From Thermoplasmata archaeon (lineage in GTDB: Archaea > Thermoplasmatota > E2 > DHVEG-1 > B8-G13): DNA of 8,818 nucleotides. The position numbers and the translations under genes were made by a program. Under the pieces are notes generated by a model. The model ran no database searches and was not told where the DNA came from. It saw only the letters and a program-made list of their open reading frames with translations. Numbering within the stretch: position 1 is the stretch's first letter; each line of letters begins with the position of its first letter. Positions 1 to 6,060 of the stretch are shown here, piece by piece. The stretch spans positions 1 through 8,818 of the forward strand of contig QMST01000016.1 in NCBI GenBank assembly GCA_003649745.1. The letters are read 5' to 3'.

Positions 1-30
1 ATCCTACACCAGGCTCAGAAAACATAGTAT

Positions 31-37
31 AAAAAAA
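31..37 (-). terminator. T-tract terminator candidate after the cysteine-rich gene
   Basis: A run of seven T on the minus strand lies about 26 bases past the TAG stop at 63-65, within a pyrimidine-rich stretch. Archaeal RNA polymerase commonly terminates at such T-tracts without a hairpin, and no convincing hairpin is present. Nothing else was recognised in 1-62. Confidence 0.45.
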
Positions 38-62
38 GGAGAATAAAAGCTGAAACTATTTT

Positions 63-920
63 CTAATGCCCAGCAGCTATATAGCATGCCTTGTATGTTC
101 CACATACTACGCAAACAGATGGTTTATGAAGAAATGTCGATGGTTTTACACAACCTGGATACACTGTAGGACCACATGATCTTCCATCCATAGTAGGCTC
201 ATGTGTACAGTTTATCCCCCATTTCCAAGTCCAACCACAACCAGGTAAAGACGTTGGTGGACAAGATTTATAAGATTGAGTCGGAGGCTCACAACCCAGG
301 CATATAGACGGAGAGGGAGTAGAAGCACATGGCCTACAAGAAGTAGGGCTATCATCAGAAGTTGGAACATGATACACACACATTCTACCAGTCACAATAT
401 AACTACATCTTGGATCAGCTTTCGACGTTGGCACAGGTGGGACCACACATGATCTACCAGTCACAATTGAACATTGTCTAACCGACTGGGTCGGCGGATA
501 AGGTGGTACACAAATTCTTCCCGTTACAATATGACGTTTTGGATCAGCTTTTGATGTCGGATGAGAACAATCAGGATCCTCTCTCGACGTTGGTGTAGGT
601 CTTACACAACCATAATATACCGAGGAGAACAAACAAGTCGGTGAAGAAGACCTATCAGGCTGTACCGGATGAGGAAGCAAAGGTTTTTTAACCTTAGAAA
701 CAGCATAAGAACTCTTTGAAACATTTGTTCCAAATAATGTCTGATACAGTCTAGACTTATACAACGGTGTCTCCAGAGGCTTATCACTCCTTCTTAAAAA
801 CCTATGCGGAACATCAGCAGATACAACCACTGATACCCAAGACAATGATAAAATAGCTACAACACCTAAAACCATCATCTTCTTTCTATCTAACATCTTA
901 TGTAATCTGTTTTTCACCAT
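63..920 (-). CDS. Secreted cysteine-rich tandem-repeat protein, unknown family
   Basis: I do not recognise this 285-residue protein. It has a basic N-terminus (K3, R5, K8, R12-K14), a hydrophobic stretch at about 15-34 and a likely signal-peptidase site after VVVSA (residue 35), so it should be exported. A spacer at about 36-90 is followed by 20 cysteines (96, 105, 118, 137, 150, 158, 172, 181, 195, 198, 207, 210, 220, 228, 238, 249, 257, 270, 273, 279). These sit in degenerate units that open with PT and often carry two cysteines 7-8 residues apart before a V/P-rich exit; three units share IVTGRxCV. Three CxxC pairs occur, none of them CxxCH, so it is not a multihaem cytochrome. The even cysteine number and export suggest disulfide cross-linking; metal binding is an alternative. 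No C-terminal membrane anchor is seen. The ATG at 918-920 is supported by AGGTGG seven bases upstream. It is transcribed divergently from the transporter operon. The reading frame is convincing; the function is unknown. Confidence 0.8.
   Translation of the reverse strand: MVKNRLHKMLDRKKMMVLGVVAILSLSWVSVVVSADVPHRFLRRSDKPLETPLYKSRLYQTLFGTNVSKSSYAVSKVKKPLLPHPVQPDRSSSPTCLFSSVYYGCVRPTPTSREDPDCSHPTSKADPKRHIVTGRICVPPYPPTQSVRQCSIVTGRSCVVPPVPTSKADPRCSYIVTGRMCVYHVPTSDDSPTSCRPCASTPSPSICLGCEPPTQSYKSCPPTSLPGCGWTWKWGINCTHEPTMDGRSCGPTVYPGCVKPSTFLHKPSVCVVCGTYKACYIAAGH
366..560 (-). repeat. Three tandem PTS...IVTGRxCV protein repeats
   Basis: Residues 121-142, 143-163 and 164-185 of the cysteine-rich protein are three consecutive units of about 21-22 residues. 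Each opens with PT, carries IVTGR followed by x-Cys-Val, and ends in a Pro/Val-rich segment. The first unit lacks the cysteine before IVTGR that the other two have. Units one and three also share PTSKADP. The similarity persists in the DNA: ttggatcagctt occurs near 410 and near 539, and ctaccagtcacaat occurs near 384 and near 453. The duplications are therefore fairly recent or under common constraint. Units on either side are more diverged. Confidence 0.8.
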
Positions 921-927
921 ATCGCTA

Positions 928-933
928 CCACCT
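928..933 (-). promoter_or_regulatory. Ribosome-binding site AGGTGG
   Basis: AGGTGG on the minus strand lies seven bases before the ATG at 918-920. This spacing selects residue 1 rather than the later in-frame ATG codons (residues 9, 15 and 16) as the start of the cysteine-rich protein. Confidence 0.6.
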
Positions 934-968
934 ACTACTAACCTAACTTAATATTCTCTAAAAAAACA

Positions 969-976
969 TATATAAA
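969..976 (-). promoter_or_regulatory. TATA box for the cysteine-rich gene
   Basis: On the minus strand the sequence reads TTTATATA, a match to the archaeal TATA-box consensus, about 50 bases upstream of the ATG at 918-920. Usual archaeal spacing puts the transcript start near 945, giving a short leader of about 25 bases that contains the AGGTGG ribosome-binding site at 928-933. Confidence 0.6.
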
Positions 977-1006
977 GATTATAGAACAAATATCGAATAA
1001 GACCAG

Positions 1007-1054
1007 GTTTTATATAGACAATAGTTTTTTGATTTTTAAAAAACCTATATAAAC
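1007..1054. promoter_or_regulatory. Nested AT-rich palindrome with opposed TATA-like arms
   Basis: The outer arms are GTTTTATATAG (1007-1017) and CTATATAAAC (1045-1054), reverse complements apart from one extra T. They enclose a perfect inner inverted repeat, GTTTTTT (1024-1030) and AAAAAAC (1038-1044), around a 7-base loop. The left arm reads as a rightward TATA box and the right arm as a leftward one; the right arm also contains TATATAAA on the plus strand. The element lies in the intergenic region between the cysteine-rich gene and the transporter operon, so it could be the core promoter of the operon and an operator for both sides. AT-rich sequence gives such symmetry by chance fairly often. 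Confidence 0.4.
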
Positions 1055-1182
1055 TAGTTTAAAAATTATGTAAAAAATAGAAACTTCGGAAAAACTCACA
1101 ATGAAAAGAGGAAAAAATGAGACTATGAAAAACGAAAGAGAAGAACCACCTAGTAAAAAAACAACTGCTAGCTTAAAAACCA

Positions 1183-2469
1183 TTGGATGTGAATGCTATG
1201 GAGATGAGAAAAAAATTTACAATATTTACGAGTACATTTGTCTCCATAGCTTATGCTCTAACAAAAAATCATCATAGAAAACTGGTTTTAAAAGAGTTTA
1301 AAGAACCTTTTGTCTCCCTGTTTCTCTGCACCATGGGTGATCTGATAACTGGTATAGTAATGGGTGTTTTCATATCAAACCTCAAAATGTTACCCGCGCT
1401 GATAGTCCTAATACCTGGCGCAATAGGTATGCGTGGAAACATATTTGCCACACTGGGCTCCCGGCTGGGAACCTATCTCCACACGGGTCAGATACAACCA
1501 AATTTTAAACCAGGCAAGATACTAAACCAGAATATATCCTCCTCTACGGTGCTCACCTTGTTAACCAGCTTCTATCTTGGTATATTAGCAGCTCTTATAG
1601 CAAAAGCTATTGGATTAAAAGTTAGCATACTGGACCTACTGCTGATATCAGTAATAGCTGGTCTGTTATCTGCAGTAATTATGTTACTCTTTTCCATGCT
1701 TATAGCTTTTTTCACTTATAAACATGGCTGGGATCCAGATAATGTAACTGCTCCTATGATAACATTAATAGGTGACATGGTAACCTTGCCACTCTTATTT
1801 CTCTCTTTAAATGTTGTGATAAAACTAGGTGATATGATCAAAATATCTCTGCTTCTCTCATTTATAATACTGACCTTATTAACAATACCTTACTCTCTCT
1901 CGGATAAAGCAAAGCCGTATTATAGGAGGATAATGAGAGAAAGTACACCAGTATTACTAGCATGTGGATTTTTAGGTATACTTTCAGGAACTATACTAGG
2001 GGGAAAAGTAGAAGGTCTAATAGCTATACCTGGCATACTGATAATGATACCACCATTCCTCGAGGATGGTGGTGCAATGGGTGGTATACTAGCAGCAAGG
2101 CTATCATCAGCATTGCATTTAGGTGCTATAAAATATGAAAAAAAGATACCTGAAGAAGTTTTGAGACTATTCCTAATGCTTCATATACTTGGCCTAATAA
2201 TCTTTACACTAATAGGAGGCTTTGCATATCTAGTATCAAAAACATTTGGCATAACAACATTACCCTTACATATGATGATAATAGTCTCAATAATAGCTGG
2301 TGAGATACTGATCTTAATAGTAAACATAATAACCTACAATATATCTATAATTTCTTTTAAAAAAGGCATAGATCCAGATAATGTGACCATTCCAATAATA
2401 ACAAGTGTAATGGATATAATGGGGGTAGCCTGTCTAGTATTGGTGCTAATGTTGATGAGAATAATATAA
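1183..2469 (+). CDS. MgtE-type (SLC41-like) divalent cation transporter, two-repeat archaeal form
   Basis: This 428-residue polytopic membrane protein consists of two MgtE membrane repeats and probably moves Mg2+ or a similar divalent cation across the cytoplasmic membrane. The halves are visibly homologous. PGAIGMRGNIFATLGSRLGT (78-97) matches the 290-310 region with GGAMGGILAARLSS. DPDNVTAP (184-191) matches DPDNVTIP (397-404), each followed by a membrane aspartate (D198, D411) in the position of the MgtE ion-pathway aspartate. The N-terminal helical domain and CBS pair that sense Mg2+ in bacterial MgtE are absent. The first frame-compatible start is TTG at 1183. ATG at 1198, with GTGA five bases upstream, or ATG at 1204 may be the true start; an in-frame stop at 1174 rules out anything longer. 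It is the first gene of an operon with two PhoU-RCK_C genes. The family is confident; the ion is inferred. Confidence 0.88.
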   Translation: MDVNAMEMRKKFTIFTSTFVSIAYALTKNHHRKLVLKEFKEPFVSLFLCTMGDLITGIVMGVFISNLKMLPALIVLIPGAIGMRGNIFATLGSRLGTYLHTGQIQPNFKPGKILNQNISSSTVLTLLTSFYLGILAALIAKAIGLKVSILDLLLISVIAGLLSAVIMLLFSMLIAFFTYKHGWDPDNVTAPMITLIGDMVTLPLLFLSLNVVIKLGDMIKISLLLSFIILTLLTIPYSLSDKAKPYYRRIMRESTPVLLACGFLGILSGTILGGKVEGLIAIPGILIMIPPFLEDGGAMGGILAARLSSALHLGAIKYEKKIPEEVLRLFLMLHILGLIIFTLIGGFAYLVSKTFGITTLPLHMMIIVSIIAGEILILIVNIITYNISIISFKKGIDPDNVTIPIITSVMDIMGVACLVLVLMLMRII

Positions 2470-2472
2470 AAT

Positions 2473-2479
2473 AGGAGGT
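2473..2479 (+). promoter_or_regulatory. Strong but oddly spaced ribosome-binding site AGGAGGT
   Basis: This near-perfect Shine-Dalgarno sequence starts four bases after the transporter stop codon. It is one base from an out-of-frame ATG (2481) that opens a 12-codon frame, and 14 bases from the ATG at 2494 assigned to the next gene. Neither spacing is ideal. No in-frame start exists between an in-frame TGA at 2482-2484 and 2494, so the site is probably still used for the downstream gene. Confidence 0.5.
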
Positions 2480-2493
2480 AATGAAAATCCGAC

Positions 2494-3171
2494 ATGTATT
2501 TAAACACAAACAAAGATAAAAAAATAGGCATGAAAAACAAACTACTGGGAAAACTAATGCCAAAATGGAAGAAAGTAGAATTTGAAGAAATTGAATACGA
2601 ACCAAAAAGCATAAAAGAAATACTCATAGAAATGAAAAATATATCAGAGCTAATGGTAGATCTTGCATACTCTGCACTACTTTTCAATAACAAAGAACTA
2701 GCAGAGGAGGTAAAATATCTAGAAGTTAGAATGGATACACTAAATTATGATATAAGACTAATAGCCCTATTAGCTGCTAGGACAAAAGAAGATGCCGAAG
2801 AGCTAACTGGGATATTACAAGTAGCTGAGGCTGCAGAAACCATTAGCAACGCTGCAGCAGACATAACAAAACTACTCTCTGTAAGACTAACACATCCCAT
2901 ACTACCCGGGCTAATAAAAAAATCAGATGAAACCATAAAGAAGTTAACCATAAAAGAGGGCTCTGTAGCTCATAATAAAACCATAAAAGATCTAAGGATA
3001 GCCTCAGAAACAGGTGTGAGAGTACTCACAATAAGAAGAAAAGACAGATGGATATATGCGCCAAAGAAAGATGAACTCTTAAAAGCTGGGGATATATTAA
3101 TAGGTATTGGACCAGAAGAAGGCCTAGCCCGGCTAAACAAGCTATTCGAAGGAAAAATAAAGGTGTTATAA
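2494..3171 (+). CDS. PhoU-like / RCK_C (TrkA-C) domain protein 1
   Basis: This soluble 225-residue protein has no membrane segment. Residues 1-36 form a basic, probably flexible extension. Residues 38-130 are a PhoU-like helical domain, with the family-type helix ELMVDLAYSALLFNNKELAE at 52-71. Residues 145-225 are an RCK_C/TrkA-C domain, including LRIASETGVRVLTIRRKDRW (167-186) and the closing GDILIGIGPEEG (199-210). RCK_C domains bind small ligands and gate cation channels and transporters; PhoU domains mediate metal binding and oligomerisation. Its position directly behind the transporter gene suggests a cytoplasmic regulator of that transporter, which is inference. Archaeal genomes often annotate such proteins as potassium channel family, although no pore is present here. 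It is a paralogue of the next gene. ATG 2494 is the first possible start; ATG 2530 is an alternative. Confidence 0.85.
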   Translation: MYLNTNKDKKIGMKNKLLGKLMPKWKKVEFEEIEYEPKSIKEILIEMKNISELMVDLAYSALLFNNKELAEEVKYLEVRMDTLNYDIRLIALLAARTKEDAEELTGILQVAEAAETISNAAADITKLLSVRLTHPILPGLIKKSDETIKKLTIKEGSVAHNKTIKDLRIASETGVRVLTIRRKDRWIYAPKKDELLKAGDILIGIGPEEGLARLNKLFEGKIKVL

Positions 3172-3172
3172 C

Positions 3173-3754
3173 ATGAGTGAAGAAGAAGCAGAAAAAATGC
3201 TGTTAGAATTAAAAGAAAAAGCAGAGCTAATGGTAGATCTTGCCTATTCCTCACTCATATACGATAATAGAGAAATAGCAGAGGAAGTCTATGAACTAGA
3301 AGATTATGTAGATAAGATCAATGATGAGTTGCAAAAGCTTGCAATAGAAGATACAAGAAAAGGAGAATTAGATGTAAACGAGGTCTTGGCTATAATACAA
3401 CTGGGTATATCATCCGAGGTAATTGCAGATGCTGCGAGAGAAATAGCAGATGTTCAACTGAGAGATGTCAAACTTCATCCTATACTAAAAGAGAGCTTAA
3501 TGGAATCAAATGAAATTTTGTTAAAAGTCAAGATAACACCAAAATCGATTCTAAAAGATAAAAAAATTGGAGAGATAAGACTTGCATCTGAGACAGGAAT
3601 GTGGATAATAGCAATAAAAAGAGGAAACAAATGGATATATGACCCCACTAAAAACATCACCCTAAGGGAAAATGATATATTATTCGCAAAGGGAGACAAG
3701 GAGGGCAAGGATCATTTTATAGCATTAGCAGAGGGTAGAGAAAAAAAGATTTAG
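3173..3754 (+). CDS. PhoU-like / RCK_C (TrkA-C) domain protein 2
   Basis: This 193-residue soluble paralogue of the preceding protein has the same order: a PhoU-like helical domain (about 5-100, with AELMVDLAYSSLIYDNREIA at 17-36) and an RCK_C domain (about 115-190, with IRLASETGMWIIAIKRGNKW at 135-154 and NDILFAKGDKEG at 167-178). It lacks the basic N-terminal extension of its neighbour. The ATG lies one base after the previous stop and is served by AGGTG (3161-3165) with a 7-base spacer, so the two are tightly co-translated, consistent with a heteromeric pair. The likely role is ligand- or ion-dependent gating of the co-encoded MgtE-type transporter. Its TAG stop overlaps the stop of the convergent Dph2 gene by four bases. 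Confidence 0.85.
   Translation: MSEEEAEKMLLELKEKAELMVDLAYSSLIYDNREIAEEVYELEDYVDKINDELQKLAIEDTRKGELDVNEVLAIIQLGISSEVIADAAREIADVQLRDVKLHPILKESLMESNEILLKVKITPKSILKDKKIGEIRLASETGMWIIAIKRGNKWIYDPTKNITLRENDILFAKGDKEGKDHFIALAEGREKKI
3741..3747 (-). terminator. T-tract terminator candidate after Dph2
   Basis: Seven consecutive T on the minus strand occur four bases past the Dph2 stop codon. They are the AAAAAAA lysine codons at the 3' end of the convergent PhoU-RCK_C gene. A T-tract here would end the minus-strand operon. No comparable T-tract follows the plus-strand operon just past 3754. Confidence 0.4.
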
Positions 3755-4776
3755 AGCTCTATTATTTGGTCAAAAACATAATCAGACCATTCCCTAATAC
3801 CTAGTAAGATATCTAATTCTGTAGGCGTAATTATAGGAATTTTATACTTAAGATAATCATCTATAGCTATTCTAGGGCAAGCGGTGGAGACAAAGCAATC
3901 TATTCTCTCTAAACCCATTAACTTAGATGGAGAAAACTCGTTCATAGACAGCAAATATGCCTCTTTTCCTTTTTCCTCCAATCTCTTCTTAATATCAATT
4001 GCAAATCTAAGACGTTGTTGACCCGGTTTTAAACCTAATAATATACCAAAACGCTTTGCATGTCTACACATAGCTATAGCACCATAACGCTGTTTCAAAA
4101 TCAGATCCTTTAAATCCAAAAGCTCATCAACCCTTATCCTACCAGTATAGGGATCAGCCGCTATAACAGGTTTCCTACTGTTAAACAATAAACCTAGAGG
4201 GTGAAAATCACCACTGCCAACAAACAAAAAACAATCCACCTTATCAGCAACATTTGTAGCAGCAGAAAAATTACAACCTAAAACCAAACCCCTGTTAGAA
4301 ACTCTATTATCACCCTCGCCAACAACCACCTCAAACCCATTAGCCTCTAAAATATCAACAACCTCTCGTAACACATGTAAATGCTGAGCAGTAGCAACAA
4401 CGCCAACTTTGCTACCAACCAAAAAAGGGATAGAAGACTCAATTGTTTTCTTGATTTTTAAATCCGCTTTTGCCTCGACAAAAAAAACTGGGATAGAACT
4501 CATATTAGTAACAGATGGAATAGGCAGATGACCAATATGAACTATTAAATCAACGCCAAGTTCCCCTAGAGCATTGTATGGTATGTCGCAGGCGCCAAAA
4601 CAGGGGTCAACATTCAACAAAAAATCTCCACCGGTTGAATTCCTCAGGAAATCTATTATTTTCAAACCATGTATTTTTAAACCCTCTGGTATCTGAACAG
4701 CTATCAGCTTGTAACCCCTTTTCTTGATCTCATCCACAGCTTTTTCCAGCTCAATCCTGTAATTTGATATCTTCAT
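3751..4776 (-). CDS. dph2: Diphthamide biosynthesis enzyme Dph2 (archaeal type)
   Basis: This 341-residue cytoplasmic enzyme catalyses the first step of diphthamide synthesis: transfer of the 3-amino-3-carboxypropyl group of SAM to the target histidine of elongation factor 2, releasing methylthioadenosine. Archaeal Dph2 acts as a homodimer with a 4Fe-4S cluster held by three widely spaced cysteines. Here they are C59 (in VDPCFGACD), C168 (in LGCNFSA) and C300 (in STACPRIAID), one in each of the three repeated domains. Other family-type segments are VQIPEGLK (27-34), VGSGDFHPLG (186-195) and ADPYTG (207-212). Length is normal for the archaeal family. The ATG at 4774-4776 is preceded by GGGAGG (4782-4787) with a 5-base spacer. 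The gene follows the DUF401 gene after a 13-base gap, so the two are almost certainly co-transcribed. Confidence 0.95.
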   Translation of the reverse strand: MKISNYRIELEKAVDEIKKRGYKLIAVQIPEGLKIHGLKIIDFLRNSTGGDFLLNVDPCFGACDIPYNALGELGVDLIVHIGHLPIPSVTNMSSIPVFFVEAKADLKIKKTIESSIPFLVGSKVGVVATAQHLHVLREVVDILEANGFEVVVGEGDNRVSNRGLVLGCNFSAATNVADKVDCFLFVGSGDFHPLGLLFNSRKPVIAADPYTGRIRVDELLDLKDLILKQRYGAIAMCRHAKRFGILLGLKPGQQRLRFAIDIKKRLEEKGKEAYLLSMNEFSPSKLMGLERIDCFVSTACPRIAIDDYLKYKIPIITPTELDILLGIREWSDYVFDQIIEL

Positions 4777-4781
4777 ATGAT

Positions 4782-4787
4782 CCTCCC
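4782..4787 (-). promoter_or_regulatory. Ribosome-binding site GGGAGG for Dph2
   Basis: GGGAGG on the minus strand sits in the 13-base gap between the DUF401 stop and the Dph2 ATG, five bases before that ATG. It fixes the Dph2 start. Confidence 0.65.
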
Positions 4788-4789
4788 AC

Positions 4790-6016
4790 TCAAAGCAGGA
4801 TTACATACATTATTAACGTGTTTATAAAAACAACGAACAAGGCAGAGGGAATCAAATATTTATAGAGTTCAATTAAACCTGTTTTAAAATATTCACTACT
4901 AACAATTGTGCATAAATGCAAAGGCGAGATAAGGTAACCTATGAAGGAGCTTACATACAATACACTAACAACAGGCACATAGAGATTACTAGCTAAAATA
5001 GAAGAAACCAGTATAAAATTGAGACCAATAGCTAATAGATTATTACCAATGATAGCACCTAGTACCAGCGGCACAATAGTCAATATCAGAAAAGGATGAA
5101 AAGAACTGTTTTGCAATAATGGAGAGAAGGATTCTAAACTTTTAGAAACAACAATAATGTTTCTAAAAATCATTATACCAAATATAGACAGAGCCAGGTT
5201 TAAAGAAAGACCTTTTCTCAGCATCCCAGGAATATTTTTATAATCCCTTGAGATAAAAAATATTAACAGTGTTGCAAACAACAACGCAATACACATTGAA
5301 AGATAAGTCTCTACCTTTAAACCAGAGTTAAAAGTAAAAAATATTACTAGAGATAACAAAATTGGAGACAAGGCTAACAGTGTCTCTTTTAAATTGAAAT
5401 AACCTCTTTTATGTGTTTTTTTCTTAACAAATATCCTAAGCATAAGATAACCTATCAAGATAAATACTATGAAAATGGGTACTTGTATGAGTAATAAACT
5501 GTTTAACTCAATATTTGATAGAGTAGCAGCTAGAACAATAGATGGTGTCAAGGGAAACACCAAAGGCCAGGGATGTCTAAACCAGAGGTTTAAATAATTC
5601 ATTTTATCATTTGAAACACCAAGTTTTTTACCCTCCTCCTCTATCATAGGAGCTGATATCCTAGCACCACCTGGTATTGGCATCAAACCAAAAATAGCTG
5701 GTAAAATAGCAAGCACACCACCATTTGGGAAAGCTCCTCGTATATTGTTTACAAGCTTATCTGTTAAACCTGTTTCTTTCATTGAATATGCGATTATGCT
5801 AACTAGTGTGACAATTATTGCTAAACCAATTGTTTTCCATGATATTATAGCGTTTAGTATAGCTAACCCAATTTTATCAGGGGAGAGAGTTTCCAGTGAA
5901 AACAATGCTGCGATTATGGCACCACATAATATTGCAATTCCAAAATTTTTGCTTATTCTTATTAACAGAATGATAGCTGCAAAAGCTGTTGCCACACCAA
6001 CAATGGTTATCCACAT
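4790..6016 (-). CDS. DUF401 family integral membrane protein, putative transporter
   Basis: This 408-residue, strongly hydrophobic protein probably has ten or more membrane segments. It carries the DUF401 hallmarks: LMPIPGGARISAP (111-123), then NLWFRHPWPLVFPLTP (143-158), and in the second half GYLISPLHLC followed by SSEYFK (360-378). The two halves look like an inverted-repeat transporter, with Gly/Pro-rich re-entrant motifs in equivalent positions. This is a visual inference; no substrate is known to me for the family. Its position between a SAM-by-product deaminase and Dph2 suggests an organic solute, but DUF401 genes occur in many contexts. The ATG at 6014-6016 has a weak GGATGA about eight bases upstream. 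A 44-base gap separates it from the amidohydrolase gene upstream. Confidence 0.88.
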   Translation of the reverse strand: MWITIVGVATAFAAIILLIRISKNFGIAILCGAIIAALFSLETLSPDKIGLAILNAIISWKTIGLAIIVTLVSIIAYSMKETGLTDKLVNNIRGAFPNGGVLAILPAIFGLMPIPGGARISAPMIEEEGKKLGVSNDKMNYLNLWFRHPWPLVFPLTPSIVLAATLSNIELNSLLLIQVPIFIVFILIGYLMLRIFVKKKTHKRGYFNLKETLLALSPILLSLVIFFTFNSGLKVETYLSMCIALLFATLLIFFISRDYKNIPGMLRKGLSLNLALSIFGIMIFRNIIVVSKSLESFSPLLQNSSFHPFLILTIVPLVLGAIIGNNLLAIGLNFILVSSILASNLYVPVVSVLYVSSFIGYLISPLHLCTIVSSEYFKTGLIELYKYLIPSALFVVFINTLIMYVILL

Positions 6017-6043
6017 ACTCTTGTCATCCAGAGTTGTTTAGAG

Positions 6044-6049
6044 AAAAAA
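6044..6049 (-). terminator. Weak T-tract between amidohydrolase and DUF401 genes
   Basis: The minus strand reads TTTCTTTTTTCTC in the 44-base gap after the amidohydrolase stop. It may cause partial termination inside the operon. No clear TATA box for the DUF401 gene is seen in the gap, so read-through is expected. Confidence 0.25.
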
Positions 6050-6060
6050 GAAACGATTTT

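Noticed and set aside
63..400. Possible haem or ferredoxin-type metal centres in the cysteine-rich protein
   Set aside because: The three CxxC pairs (195-198, 207-210, 270-273) are not followed by His and do not form a CxxCxxCxxxC ferredoxin pattern, so neither cofactor can be claimed.
921..1182. Possible Mg2+ riboswitch or structured RNA leader upstream of the transporter
   Set aside because: The only symmetry seen is AT-rich and sits at the promoter, probably upstream of or at the transcript start; no GC-paired helices that would indicate a riboswitch were found.
2334..2693. A 119-codon open frame on the minus strand across the transporter/PhoU-RCK_C junction
   Set aside because: It is antisense to two genes with clear domain content; the Ser/Ile/Leu-rich translation is typical of a shadow frame.
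5745..6041. A 98-codon open frame on the plus strand
   Set aside because: It lies entirely antisense to the start of the well-supported DUF401 gene; its hydrophobic composition is a mirror of the membrane-protein codons and it has no ribosome-binding site or family resemblance.
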